A stretch of DNA of 64,000 nt from Halostagnicola larsenii XH-48 (GCF_000517625.1 NZ_CP007055.1:372001-436000), one strand, 5' to 3'. Shown: positions 33,281 through 42,367, counted from the first letter of the stretch. Program-made: numbers and translations. Notes: generated from the letters alone by a model not told the origin.

Positions 33281-34798
33281 CTATTCGAGCAAGCTCTCGC
33301 CGGTCATCTCCGGGGGCTGGTCGAGGCCGATCAACTCGATCATCGTCGGGGAGATGTCCGCGAGGGTCCCTCCATCGCGAACCTGTCGGTCGTCGTTGGT
33401 GCCGTCGGAGGCAACGTACACGAACGGCACGAGGTTGTACGTGTGTGCGGTGTGCGGTCGTTCCTCGGTCCCCATATCATCGGCGTTGCCGTGATCGGCG
33501 GTAATCAGGACGTGCGCGCCGTGGTCCTCGAGGGTTTCGACGAGCCGTCCGAGTTCGGTATCGACGGCCTCGACCGCTTCGACGGCGGCGCGGTAGTCGC
33601 CGGTGTGGCCAACCATGTCCGGATTGGCGTAGTTGAGAACGAGCACGTCCGGATCCTCGCGTCGAATCGTCTCGATCGCGGTGTCGGTCAGCTCGGGGGC
33701 GCTCATCTCCGGTTGCTGGTCGTAGGTCGGGACGTCCGGGCTCTTGACGATCTCCCGGCGTTCGCCGTCGAATTCGACCTCGCGACCCCCGTTCAGGAAG
33801 TAGGTGACGTGGGCGTACTTCTCGGATTCGGCCATGCGAAGCTGACTCATTCCCGCATCGGCGAGCACCTCGCCCAATACCTGTTCGGGCTGGTTCGGCG
33901 GGAACGCGATGGGGTGGTCGAACGTCTCGTCGTACTCGGTCATCGTCACCAGTTCGATTTCGGGGGGGCTCGTCTCGAACTCCCACACGGGTCGAATATC
34001 GGCGAGCATCCGCGTGAGCTGGCGCGCGCGGTCGGATCGGAAGTTGAACCAGACCACCGAATCGCCGTCCTCGAGCGCCGGCGCACCCGAAACGAGCGTC
34101 GGCTCGACGAACTCGTCGGTTTTCCCGCGGTCGTAGGCCGATTCGACGGCGTCGACCGCCGAGTCGGCTTCGTATTCCGCCTCGCGGGAGACGATGGCGT
34201 CGTAGGCGCGTTTCGTCCGCTCCCAGTTCTGGTCGCGATCCATCGCGTAGTACCGGCCCGAAACCGTCGCCACGTCGCCCGTTCCGTGGGTGTCGATGGC
34301 CTCCTCGAGCGCTGTCAGATACCCTTTGCCGCCGGTCGGGGACGTATCCCGACCGTCGGTGATCGCGTGGGTGACGGCCTCGACGTCGCGGTCCGCGGCG
34401 AGTTCGATCAGCGCGTGGAGGTGTTCCTGATCGGAGTGGACCCCGCCGTCGCTGACGAGGCCGAGAAAGTGGACGCGCCCGTCGTTCTCGCGGGCGTGGT
34501 CGAACGCCTCGTTGATCGCGTCGTTCTTCCGGAACGAGCCATCCTCGATGGCGTCCGAGATCCGGGTGTACTCCTGATAGACGACCCGGCCCGCGCCGAT
34601 GTTGAGGTGGCCGACCTCGCTGTTTCCCATCTGTCCGTCCGGCAGGCCGACGCGCCGGCCGGCGACCTCGAGACTGCCCGACGCGCCTGTTCTCGAGAGC
34701 CGATCGAAGACCGGCGTGTGGGCCGCCTCGACTGCGTTTCGTCCGCCGTCATCATCACCGAGTCCCCAGCCGTCGAGGACGATCAGTGCCGCGTTCAT
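33281..34798 (-). CDS. gpmI: 2,3-bisphosphoglycerate-independent phosphoglycerate mutase
   Basis: A 505-residue glycolytic/gluconeogenic enzyme interconverting 3- and 2-phosphoglycerate through a phosphoserine intermediate. It has the metal-binding LIVLDGWG at the N-terminus, the nucleophile S60 in MGNSEVGHLNIG, the HAITDGRDTSP substrate loop, and the C-terminal LNYANPDMVGHTGD and ITADHGNADDM motifs of the alkaline phosphatase superfamily. The length is normal for GpmI. The start at 34798 (MNAALIVLDGWGLG) is preferred to the one at 34810. Confidence 0.96.
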   Translation of the reverse strand: MNAALIVLDGWGLGDDDGGRNAVEAAHTPVFDRLSRTGASGSLEVAGRRVGLPDGQMGNSEVGHLNIGAGRVVYQEYTRISDAIEDGSFRKNDAINEAFDHARENDGRVHFLGLVSDGGVHSDQEHLHALIELAADRDVEAVTHAITDGRDTSPTGGKGYLTALEEAIDTHGTGDVATVSGRYYAMDRDQNWERTKRAYDAIVSREAEYEADSAVDAVESAYDRGKTDEFVEPTLVSGAPALEDGDSVVWFNFRSDRARQLTRMLADIRPVWEFETSPPEIELVTMTEYDETFDHPIAFPPNQPEQVLGEVLADAGMSQLRMAESEKYAHVTYFLNGGREVEFDGERREIVKSPDVPTYDQQPEMSAPELTDTAIETIRREDPDVLVLNYANPDMVGHTGDYRAAVEAVEAVDTELGRLVETLEDHGAHVLITADHGNADDMGTEERPHTAHTYNLVPFVYVASDGTNDDRQVRDGGTLADISPTMIELIGLDQPPEMTGESLLE

Positions 34799-34949
34799 GT
34801 GCGAGTCCAACGGGTCCCGCCGTATCTAGCTGTCGCTCACGTCGAGCGGTTAGTCGCTCGAGCGTGAAGTAACTCCGAGGAGTTACCGAAACCACGCTGG
34901 TCAAACTACGGGCGGTGACGCGGTCGAAGTCCGCCTCGAGGTCCGCAGC

Positions 34950-35120
34950 GTGTCACTCGTCGTGACGAGTACGGGCGTTTGGGTCACTCACGAAGAGCCG
35001 TTAGCCCGTCCCGACTGCCCCGAGTGTGGACTCCCAATCACCGCGGTCGTCCAACTCGTCCCAGAGTGTCACAACGCGTACCCCTGTGGCTGTCGGGTTG
35101 CAGAGGATCTACTCGAGTAG
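34950..35120 (+). CDS. Candidate small zinc-binding protein with GTG start
   Basis: A 56-residue frame from GTG 34950 (or 52 from GTG 34962) that looks coding: CPECGLPITAVVQLVPECH, then NAYPCGCRVAEDLLE. Two cysteine groups (CPEC and CGC) could bind zinc, and the ending resembles small haloarchaeal zinc finger proteins with a PCGC motif. No ATG exists in the frame. It sits in the 500-bp gap between gpmI and the HTH-10 regulator, whose other part (35121-35297) shows nothing I can support. Confidence 0.4.
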   Translation: MSLVVTSTGVWVTHEEPLARPDCPECGLPITAVVQLVPECHNAYPCGCRVAEDLLE

Positions 35121-35297
35121 AGAGGGTTCCTCGAGTACGACTCGAGCCATAGACCGTTGGGGCTTTGCCAATCGTCGCCGCGGTGAGTACACCTGTCGAA
35201 CGGATCGGCCTTGGATGCACATCAATTGGCGAACCGTTTGCGACCTAGGCTCTAGCAACCCGAGAAATCTTCCTGTTGGAAAGATAAGTGCCAGGTG

Positions 35298-35948
35298 ATG
35301 GCAACAGAGGCGACGTTCACCATTCCGGCCGACCAGTTTCCCCTCGGGACAGTCTTCGAGCAACTACCGGGCGTTACGGTCAGACTGGAGCGTATCGTCC
35401 CGAGTACCGACGTGGTGATCCCCTACTTCTGGGTTCGAGGAAGTCATTCTGACGACGTCGTTGCGGCGTTTTCCGACCATCCTGGGGTGCAGGATATCGA
35501 GCTAATCGATTCCGTCGAGGACGAGTATCTCCTGCGCGCCGAGTGGGCTGCGGACTACGCAGGGGTGCTCAGCGCGCTGACCGAGACGGGAGTCCCCCTG
35601 ATCGAAGCGATCGGGACGGACACGGAGTGGACGTTTGAGATCCGTGGTGACGAACGAAGCGATATCGCCGGGTTCCAGCGGCGCTGTCGCGAACATGACA
35701 TTCCGATCACCCTCACGGCGCTCCACGCCCTGACGCCGGTCGAGACAGCGTCCGAGTCGGCACTCACCGAAGAGCAACAAGAAGCGTTGGTTCTCGCGTA
35801 CGAATGCGGGTACTTCAACTCGCCACGTGAGGTGACGATGGACGAACTCGGCGACGAACTCGGCATCTCACAGCAAGCAATCGCCTCACGGCTCCGACGA
35901 GGGACGCGTAGAGTCCTCGGTAACACCCTCTCTGCGTTGGACGCCTGA
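35298..35948 (+). CDS. HTH-10 (Bat-type) transcriptional regulator
   Basis: A 216-residue haloarchaeal regulator. The N-terminal 150 residues form the bacterio-opsin-activator-like sensing region (VIPYFWVRGSHSDDVVAAF, VQDIELIDSVEDEYLLRAEW). The C-terminal HTH-10 domain is typical: LTEEQQEALVLAYECGYF, PREVTMDELGDELGISQQA and ASRLRRGTRRVL. Both ATG 35298 and GTG 35295 are possible; ATG is chosen. It is followed by a DUF7344 gene and a HalOD1 gene, all rightward, as a small signalling group. A related gene is cut by the window end at 63632. Confidence 0.85.
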   Translation: MATEATFTIPADQFPLGTVFEQLPGVTVRLERIVPSTDVVIPYFWVRGSHSDDVVAAFSDHPGVQDIELIDSVEDEYLLRAEWAADYAGVLSALTETGVPLIEAIGTDTEWTFEIRGDERSDIAGFQRRCREHDIPITLTALHALTPVETASESALTEEQQEALVLAYECGYFNSPREVTMDELGDELGISQQAIASRLRRGTRRVLGNTLSALDA

Positions 35949-36053
35949 GCTCGCAACTATAAAAGGCGGTTGTATAGACAAAAGGAAGTCTCACTTAGAA
36001 CAGTCCCTTTAGAATTATATGTACCTGTGTTCCCGAAATCCGATTCACTAACT

Positions 36054-36374
36054 ATGAACCAAGGGGGAAACGCCCTCCTGTCTGCGCTTGCCAACCGATA
36101 CTCTCGCTCCGTTATCGCGTACTTCAGAAACACGACCGAAGATCACACCTCAGTTGATGACATTGCTGCCGTACTCGCCCGACGTGACCACGCAGACGAG
36201 ACACAGATTGGGATACGGCTCCACCACGTCGTACTCCCCAAACTGGACGCCGTTGGGATCGTTGACTACGACTCGCGGACGAAAACGGTCCGATATCACG
36301 GTCATTCGCAACTCGAACACCTCGAGGAGTCTCTCTTCGAGTTTGGTTCCAAAGTATCACGGAGAAGCGAATAG
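36054..36374 (+). CDS. DUF7344 (winged-helix-like) protein
   Basis: A 106-residue protein with the DUF7344 pattern: ALANRYSRSVIAYFR near the N-terminus, then IGIRLHHVVLPKLDAVGIVDYD and a C-terminal helix LEHLEESLFEFGSK. These proteins are winged-helix-like regulators very abundant in haloarchaea. The start at 36054 (MNQGGNALLSAL) is chosen; TATA-like ATTATATG at about 36014-36021 lies upstream. The next gene (HalOD1) begins 3 bp after its stop, so they are one transcription unit. Confidence 0.8.
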   Translation: MNQGGNALLSALANRYSRSVIAYFRNTTEDHTSVDDIAAVLARRDHADETQIGIRLHHVVLPKLDAVGIVDYDSRTKTVRYHGHSQLEHLEESLFEFGSKVSRRSE

Positions 36375-36377
36375 CAG

Positions 36378-36671
36378 ATGATACAAGAAGAGCGCGAGCA
36401 AGCAACGACGGTCCGGGAATCGTATACGCCCGACCAAGACCGCTCGGTAACCGAGGCGGTACTCGATGCCATTGAAGAATGTAAGGGCGAAGACCTCCTG
36501 CGGACTGATTTCGTCCTCTACGAGGACATCAATCCCGAGGCCCTCGATTCTCTCTTTCGCCACGACGCACAGCCGCGCACAACCGTGACGTTCGATACCG
36601 ATAGTGTCACGGTTGAACTCTGGGGGGATGACGGCGTCGAGATCCGCGTCACGGACCGATCAGTCGAGTGA
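36378..36671 (+). CDS. HalOD1 output domain protein
   Basis: A 97-residue stand-alone HalOD1 domain: SVTEAVLDAIEECKGEDLL, a middle YEDINPEALDSLFRH, and the C-terminal beta strands TVTFDTDSVTVELWGDDGVEIRV split by turns. HalOD1 was described as an output domain of archaeal signal transduction, often alone. It follows the DUF7344 gene by 3 bp, so co-expression is certain and a shared pathway likely. No DNA-binding region is visible. Confidence 0.85.
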   Translation: MIQEEREQATTVRESYTPDQDRSVTEAVLDAIEECKGEDLLRTDFVLYEDINPEALDSLFRHDAQPRTTVTFDTDSVTVELWGDDGVEIRVTDRSVE

Positions 36672-36785
36672 GCGTTTGAGACTGCGCCAGAACACGCTCT
36701 GAATATTGTATTGGAAGACGATTGCTATCGTGATGCCTTCTTCCGCTGTAGTTACCTAAATCAAGACTACATATCAAAAATAGAG

Positions 36786-37040
36786 CTATTCGTGTTCGTA
36801 CTTCGCGCCGCAGTCGCCACAGACGGTGCCGTGGCCGGGCCTACTTCGCTGGGCGAACACCGCACCGCAGTCGGTGCAGATCATAAAGAGTCGGTGCTCG
36901 GGCGGGACGCCCGCCTCGAACTCCATGCGTACCCAGGCGTCGGGGTTTTCCTCGTCGCGGATGGTCACACCGTTTTCCGTTCGGTGCCAGTTGATCGGCG
37001 GTGTCTCCGAGTCGGCGGTCCGAATTCCTCGCTTGGACAT
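36786..37040 (-). CDS. Small zinc ribbon protein
   Basis: An 84-residue protein with a single zinc ribbon: CTDCGAVFAQRSRPGH and then CGDCGAKYEH near the C-terminus. Upstream is an N-terminal segment with NWHRTENGVTIRDEENPDAW, which resembles the ribbon-preceding region of several haloarchaeal proteins of unknown function. Either ATG 37040 (84 residues) or ATG 37070 (94 residues) could be the start; an AT-rich AAATAATTA element about 20 bases before the latter keeps both open. It diverges from nurA. Confidence 0.75.
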   Translation of the reverse strand: MSKRGIRTADSETPPINWHRTENGVTIRDEENPDAWVRMEFEAGVPPEHRLFMICTDCGAVFAQRSRPGHGTVCGDCGAKYEHE

Positions 37041-37217
37041 CGGGTATTCGGAGGGTCGACGCCCAATCATATACGTTTTCTGATAATTATTTACCCGGTC
37101 TCGAGTGAACCGCTCGAGCGCGCCGGGAGTTGTCGCGGCGGACTGGTTCGATGGAGGGGGTAACTGAGGGTCGAACCGATCGCGGGATTTTTGCGGGTGG
37201 GGTCGGTGGAGTCGGTC

Positions 37218-38507
37218 ATGACGCTCGATCCGGTCCACTTCGACGGCATCGCGCGACTCGCGCGGCGGATCGACCACGGTGCCGACGAGCGGGACCACCG
37301 GGAGTTCGCCGAGACCGTCTGGGAGTCGTTTCTTGACCCCCTCGCGTACAACGGCCGAACGATCTTAGAGCCGATCGGCGAGCGGCGAAAGCGGCTCGTC
37401 GACTGCGAGGACGTCGCGCTCTGCGAGCGGTCGTTTCCGACCCAACACGGCCTCGACGCCGGGACGATCAACCCGACGACGTTCAAAAACGGGCTCGTTA
37501 TCGACATCGCACAGGCCGCGATGAGCACGACCCCGAGCGACCTCGACGTCCACCGCTCGAGAACCGTGGTCGCGACGGTCCACTCGAACGACGAGACGAT
37601 GACCGTCGACGATCGCTGGGACACCTTCGACGGCGGCTACAGTCGATCGCGCGCCGTGAAGGTACCGCCGCTGCCCCGGTTCGCCGAGGGGGTCGTTCAC
37701 GCGCTCGCGCTGTATCTCGCCGAGAGCGAACACGCCCGCGAACACGCCGAGGACGTCTCCGACCTGCTCGTTCTCGACGGCCCGCTGTACCCCCGCGGGT
37801 TACTCCGATGGGCCGATCAGCACCCCGATCTCGCGGAGTTCCTCCTCGAGGATCCGCGCCCGACGACGGTCCTCGAGAACTACGTTCGGCTGGTCGAGCG
37901 CTTCCTCGAGCGGGACGTTCCACTGATCGGATTCGTCAAGAACCCCGCGACGCGCGTCATAACACGGACGCTCAAACAGAAGAAGCGAACGGAGGGGGAC
38001 GTGGGAATCGACGTTCCCTGGGCCGACGACTCCGCGATGTTCACGCGGATCTTAGAGCGCGGGGAGTACGTCGACGGTGTCGACGACGAGCGCTGGGAGC
38101 GAGACACGTCGTCGCTGACCTACACTAACTGGTTCCGGTCTCGAGGCGGCGTCGATCGGCCGCTGTCGGTCGACGGAGACGCACTCGGCGTCGAGCGAAA
38201 GCGCGCGCTCGAGAACTACGAGGTGACGTTTTTCGTCCTCTACGATCCGCGCGACGACCTGCTCTATCGGATCGAAGCACCCTACGCGTTCACCCGCGAT
38301 CCGGACCTTCGCGAACGGCTGACGATGCACGTGCTCCAAAACGTGGCAATCGCCCACGGCCCGCCGACGATAATCGACAAGGCGGACGAACTGGCCCGGA
38401 TCAGCAACGCGGAGAAACGGTCGCTCCGCGAGAGTTTAGAAGACAGCTTCGATACGACGCGAGATCGAACCTACGACGATCACCGCTGGGGCGAGGATCT
38501 GGTCTGA
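37218..38507 (+). CDS. nurA: DNA double-strand break repair nuclease NurA
   Basis: A 429-residue NurA-family nuclease that works with the HerA translocase in DNA end resection with Mre11-Rad50. Candidate metal-binding aspartates are D96 in NGLVIDIAQAAM and D187 in LLVLDGPLYPRG, followed by the C-terminal APYAFTRDPDLRE and QNVAIAHGPP regions. ATG 37218 (MTLDPVHFDGI) is preferred over a longer version. The herA homologue is at 43192-45087 in the same orientation but not adjacent, with the exported proteins in between, which is common in haloarchaea. Confidence 0.9.
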   Translation: MTLDPVHFDGIARLARRIDHGADERDHREFAETVWESFLDPLAYNGRTILEPIGERRKRLVDCEDVALCERSFPTQHGLDAGTINPTTFKNGLVIDIAQAAMSTTPSDLDVHRSRTVVATVHSNDETMTVDDRWDTFDGGYSRSRAVKVPPLPRFAEGVVHALALYLAESEHAREHAEDVSDLLVLDGPLYPRGLLRWADQHPDLAEFLLEDPRPTTVLENYVRLVERFLERDVPLIGFVKNPATRVITRTLKQKKRTEGDVGIDVPWADDSAMFTRILERGEYVDGVDDERWERDTSSLTYTNWFRSRGGVDRPLSVDGDALGVERKRALENYEVTFFVLYDPRDDLLYRIEAPYAFTRDPDLRERLTMHVLQNVAIAHGPPTIIDKADELARISNAEKRSLRESLEDSFDTTRDRTYDDHRWGEDLV

Positions 38508-38648
38508 ATCCGTCGCGGGTAGAGTGCAGTTCTACTCGAGGTCGTTGTAAGGAGCGGTTGGCCTGGGACACACGCTATTGCTACGAGAACGTGTGCATAT
38601 ATACACCAATATAGCTCATTCCTGTGTAGGTTGTTTGAACACTAGGGG

Positions 38649-38674
38649 TTTATTAGACAATACTTCCGAAGTAT
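38649..38674 (+). promoter_or_regulatory. TATA box and palindrome upstream of the 5'-nucleotidase gene
   Basis: TTTATTA at 38649-38655 lies about 28 bases before ATG 38681, as for a leaderless transcript. Directly downstream, ATACTTC-C-GAAGTAT (38660-38674) is a perfect 7-bp palindrome between the TATA box and the start. A repressor site is the natural reading; a phosphate-responsive one would fit the gene product, but that is inference. Confidence 0.45.
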
Positions 38675-38680
38675 CCGATC

Positions 38681-40963
38681 ATGTGCGAACATTCACGAAC
38701 TCGAACTAATTCTCGAGACGGACGCGGCGACGCCGACGGCCAGAGCCGCCGTCGATTCCTCGGGGCGACCGCGGGGGCGGCGATGGCCGGTCTCGTCTCG
38801 AGCGGTGCGAGCACGACCGTCGGTGCCGACGAGGGCGACGAGACGGTAACGATCGTCCACGATACGCACTTTCACGGCCGGTTTCGAGATGCCGAGTCGG
38901 ACGAACTGAACATCGCCCGCTACTACACCGTCGTTCAGGAGGCCCTCGAGGAGGGAGACAACGCCTTGTTCCTGGGAAACGGCGACGACCTCGCGCCGTC
39001 GCTGCTCGGCCTCGAGTACCAGGGCGAGCACGTGATCGAGGCGCTGAACTACATGGACATCGACGCCGTCGGCGTCGGGAACCACGAGTACGACTTCGGC
39101 GCGGACGTTGCGACCGACCGGTTCGAAGAGAGCGAGTTTCCGTGGGTCGTCGCGAACTTACTCGACGACGAGGGCGAACCCGTACCGGGAACCGAGCGTT
39201 GGACGACCGTCGAAGCCGGCGGGCTCACGGTCGGCGTCTTCGGACTCGTCTCGGAGACCTTCCACTCGCTGACGGACTACCCCGAGGAGTGGCAGGTGTT
39301 GGGGTACGTCGAAGGCTCCCAGGAGGCGGTCGACGCGCTTCGCGACGAGGGGTGTGACATCGTCGTTCTCGCGTCGCACGTTTCGACGGGCGTCCACTAC
39401 ATGCTCGCGGCCGAGGTCGACGGTCTCGACGCCATCGTCGGGTCGCATTCGGGGGTCGTCCTCGAGGAACCCGCCGTCGAGGACGGGACGATCATCAGCG
39501 AGTTCGGCGACGAGTTCGACCACGTCGGCTCGATCACGCTCGACGCCGAGGGGGACTTACTCGAGTGGCAACGAACCACGCTTCTCCCCGAAGGTGCCGA
39601 TCCCCCATCGGGGGTCGAGGAATCCGAGCAACTCAGCGCGCGCAGCGTCGCCGATATCGCAGAAGATCGGACGCTCGCGGAGCTGACAACCGAGTGGACC
39701 GCCCAGCTCGAGGCGGAACTCGGCCAGACGGCCTTCGAAAGCGAGGTCGAACTCAACGCGACGACCGACAACTACGCGATCGAGACCAATTGGGGGAACC
39801 TGATGACCGACGCGATGCGAACGGTCGGGGAAACGGACGATATCGACGTCGATATCGCCGCCCAGAACGGCGGTGGAATTCGGAGCGGTTCGACGTACGG
39901 GCCCGGCGAGATCCCGGGAACGGCGGTCATGAACATCCTTCCGTTCCCGAACACGATCCAGGTCGTCGAGGTGACCGGCCAGGAAGTCGTCGACTACCTC
40001 GAGGAGGCGATCCGTCCGCATCCCGACGAAGACTTCGGCGCGCAGCCGGCGATTCAGGTCTCGGGCGTCTCCTACGAGTGGTCCGGACACGAAGACGACG
40101 TCTGGGTCGACAACGTCTTCGTCGGCGGCGAACCGATCGAACTCGACGAAACCTACGCGCTCGCACACAACGACTACTCGATCGGCAACTCGTCGACGCT
40201 CTCGGAAGCCGACCTCCTCCTCGAGACCGGCCAGTTCCAAGGGCCCTACGTGCTCGAGCAACTCGAGGCCAAAACGGAGCCGGTCGCCCCCGAGCGGGAG
40301 AACCGGATGATCCGCGTCGACGAGGCGGTCGGATCGGCGGCGGTCGACGACGGTGACGACGGTGACGACGGCGAGGAGATCACGCTCACCGCGGACGTAC
40401 CGGACGGAGCCGAGGAGATCGAGCTCGACTCGTTCCGCCTCGTGATCCGGACTGGCGACGACGTCGAGGCCGACTCGGCGACCGTGGCGGACGATGTCGT
40501 CGACGTGACCTTCGACGCGGATGCCGTGATCGACCTCCTCGAGGGTGTCGACGAGCCGGTCGCGCGGTTGTTCGGACGGTACACGCCGGATCAGGAGTAC
40601 TGGGACTACGGCTTCGACGTCCCGACCTCGGACGGATACGACCACTTCAAACTCAAAGCGGACGTGAGTGCGTCGGCGGTGCTCGGCGACGGCCCCGACG
40701 GGGATACCGATGGAGGCGGTGACGACTCCGACGGCGACGGCTCGGATCAGGATGACTCGGACGGCGAAAACGATGGGGACGCGGCCGACGAAGGTGATGA
40801 TGGTACGAACCGCGAAGATGGCGACGATTCGGACGAAGACAGCGTCCCGGGATTCGGCCCTGCGGCGGCGATAGTCGGCGGTGCCGGCGGCGCGTACCTC
40901 GCCGCTCGAAATCGATCGGGCGGCGACGGACGTGTTGACAGCGAACGAGGGGACGACGAATAG
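38681..40963 (+). CDS. Exported 5'-nucleotidase/metallophosphoesterase with PGF-CTERM
   Basis: A 760-residue surface enzyme. A Tat signal (SRRRFLGATAGAAMAG, about 22-37) is followed by a calcineurin-like domain with DTHFHGRF (61-68), GNGDDLAPS (99-107), GNHEYDFG (133-140), ASHVSTGVHY and VGSHSG, then the 5'-nucleotidase C-terminal domain (TNWGNLMTDAMR, AAQNGGGIRSG, NILPFPNTIQ). A beta-rich extra domain, an Asp/Gly/Ser linker and a PGF-CTERM (SVPGFGPAAAIVGGAGGAYL, then AARNR) close it. PGF-CTERM proteins are processed by archaeosortase A and lipid-anchored. It likely dephosphorylates nucleotides for phosphate or nucleoside uptake. It is followed by another PGF-CTERM protein. Confidence 0.93.
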   Translation: MCEHSRTRTNSRDGRGDADGQSRRRFLGATAGAAMAGLVSSGASTTVGADEGDETVTIVHDTHFHGRFRDAESDELNIARYYTVVQEALEEGDNALFLGNGDDLAPSLLGLEYQGEHVIEALNYMDIDAVGVGNHEYDFGADVATDRFEESEFPWVVANLLDDEGEPVPGTERWTTVEAGGLTVGVFGLVSETFHSLTDYPEEWQVLGYVEGSQEAVDALRDEGCDIVVLASHVSTGVHYMLAAEVDGLDAIVGSHSGVVLEEPAVEDGTIISEFGDEFDHVGSITLDAEGDLLEWQRTTLLPEGADPPSGVEESEQLSARSVADIAEDRTLAELTTEWTAQLEAELGQTAFESEVELNATTDNYAIETNWGNLMTDAMRTVGETDDIDVDIAAQNGGGIRSGSTYGPGEIPGTAVMNILPFPNTIQVVEVTGQEVVDYLEEAIRPHPDEDFGAQPAIQVSGVSYEWSGHEDDVWVDNVFVGGEPIELDETYALAHNDYSIGNSSTLSEADLLLETGQFQGPYVLEQLEAKTEPVAPERENRMIRVDEAVGSAAVDDGDDGDDGEEITLTADVPDGAEEIELDSFRLVIRTGDDVEADSATVADDVVDVTFDADAVIDLLEGVDEPVARLFGRYTPDQEYWDYGFDVPTSDGYDHFKLKADVSASAVLGDGPDGDTDGGGDDSDGDGSDQDDSDGENDGDAADEGDDGTNREDGDDSDEDSVPGFGPAAAIVGGAGGAYLAARNRSGGDGRVDSERGDDE

Positions 40964-41121
40964 ATCGTCGCGAACCTGACGAAATCGGACAGAGCGAAGA
41001 CGACAAGGCGACGGACGTGTAACGAACCACTGACTGCCCGACGGACTCGAGAAGTTGCCAATTCCAGCCGCTCAGTCCGCCTCCAAAGACTCCCACAGGA
41101 AATGGGAAACACCGACAGACA

Positions 41122-41883
41122 ATGGTAGACGACCGCACTCGAACCGACCACCTCCGACGCGTCGCGCTCGCGCTCGTGATCGTCCTCGCCGCGGCCGGAT
41201 TCGCCGTCGGCGCGGTCGCCGGGGCCGATCAACTCGCCGTGCTGACGCCGACGCCCCACAGCGTCGACGCTGCCCCCGGCGAGGAGTTCACCGTCAACGT
41301 CGCCATGGTAACCGACGGCGGCTACGGCGGCGAGGGCGTCGAATCCGTCGACTTCGTCGCCCAGTACCATCCGGAGTACCTCGAGATCACGGACATCGAA
41401 ACCGGGCCGTGGCTCGAGCAGGGCGAGGATACGAAGATCCGAAGCGAGCAGACAATCGCCCACGAGAACGGGACCGCTATCCTCGAGCAGTGGCGAGACC
41501 CTGTCGCGGGCGGAGCGACCGGCAACGACCGACTCGCGACGGTCACCGTCGAAGTAGCCGAAGACGCGCCGCCGGGCGAGGCCGAAATCGACTTCACGGA
41601 AACGAACGTCGCCCTCGAGCGATCGTATCCGCTACAGGTCCACGGGCAGAACGTCTCGGTAACGATCGACGGCGAGAACGAGCCCCTCGGATCGTTCGAT
41701 CACCCGGAACCCGACCCGGACGAACTCGAGTCGACGCAGGCGAGCGATGACGGACAAAACGGCGGTGGGGCGTCGACAGATGACGCCGACGACTCAACCC
41801 CCGGCTTCGGCGGGTTCGCCGTGATCGCCGCCGCGATCGCCGGTCTCGTCGTCGTGTTTCTGTCGACTCGCGGCCGCCGGTAG
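41122..41883 (+). CDS. Cohesin-domain surface protein with PGF-CTERM
   Basis: A 253-residue exported protein. A Sec-type signal (VALALVIVLAAAGFAVGAVAG) precedes a cohesin-like beta-sandwich domain (about 38-180) with EEFTVNVAMVTDGGYGGEG, VESVDFVAQYHPEYLEI and ATVTVEVAEDAPPGEAEIDF. An Asp/Glu/Ser linker (about 190-225) and a PGF-CTERM (STPGFGGFAVIAAAIAGLVV) follow. Cohesins bind dockerins in cellulosomes; in haloarchaea they are found on surface proteins with unknown partners. No dockerin is seen in this window. It follows the nucleotidase by about 160 bp, same direction. Confidence 0.85.
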   Translation: MVDDRTRTDHLRRVALALVIVLAAAGFAVGAVAGADQLAVLTPTPHSVDAAPGEEFTVNVAMVTDGGYGGEGVESVDFVAQYHPEYLEITDIETGPWLEQGEDTKIRSEQTIAHENGTAILEQWRDPVAGGATGNDRLATVTVEVAEDAPPGEAEIDFTETNVALERSYPLQVHGQNVSVTIDGENEPLGSFDHPEPDPDELESTQASDDGQNGGGASTDDADDSTPGFGGFAVIAAAIAGLVVVFLSTRGRR

Positions 41884-41889
41884 ATCGAC

Positions 41890-42234
41890 CTATATCTCCG
41901 GTTCCGGTTCGCTCTTTTCGACCTCGAGGGAGACCTCGCTTTCGGCGACGCCTATGCGGGCGAACTGGGTACGGACGTGTTCTTTAGCCGCCTCGAGGGC
42001 TTGCTCTCGAGTGTCGAATCCCCGAGGCATCGGCGATTCGAAGGCGACGTTGACTTCTCGATCGTTGATGAGCTGGGTCGTCCCGCCGCTGTCGACCTCG
42101 TAGAATTCGTCGCAGACCCAGACGTACGCGGCAGCTTCGTCGGGGGCCCCCCGAAACGACGGCGCCTGTTCGCCGCGTTCGTAGAGCGTTCCCGTCAGTT
42201 CGGTACCGCCGGCGCGACCGCGTACCAGCAACAT
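41890..42234 (-). CDS. DUF7113 family protein
   Basis: A 114-residue acidic haloarchaeal protein. It begins MLLVRGRAGGTELTGTLYERG, continues with AAAYVWVCDEFYEVDSG, and ends with an acidic helix (REQALEAAKEHVRTQFARIG) and a short tail. The function is unknown. The stop is 6 bp from the stop of the convergent cohesin protein gene. The start at 42234 is chosen; a longer version from 42312 would add a less plausible N-terminus. Confidence 0.7.
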   Translation of the reverse strand: MLLVRGRAGGTELTGTLYERGEQAPSFRGAPDEAAAYVWVCDEFYEVDSGGTTQLINDREVNVAFESPMPRGFDTREQALEAAKEHVRTQFARIGVAESEVSLEVEKSEPEPEI

Positions 42235-42367
42235 GAACCGATATACGGCCCGAAGATCCAAAAAGGCGTGGAGTTGCGAACCGACACCGTTGACCGGTGT
42301 AACCCGTGGCAACCCTCCTGGAACTCTGTCCTCTTCTTGATGTTTGATTGATGTTTCTCACCCAAAT

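Noticed and set aside
37191-37336. Upstream alternative starts and overlapping frames at nurA
   Set aside because: They read Gly/Arg-rich and would extend nurA by non-conserved residues; ATG 37218 gives the family N-terminus.
40340-40380. Short tandem GACGGTGACGAC-type repeat in the nucleotidase gene
   Set aside because: It encodes an Asp/Gly linker and keeps the frame; such low-complexity linkers are normal in haloarchaeal surface proteins, and it is not a CRISPR or VNTR of note.
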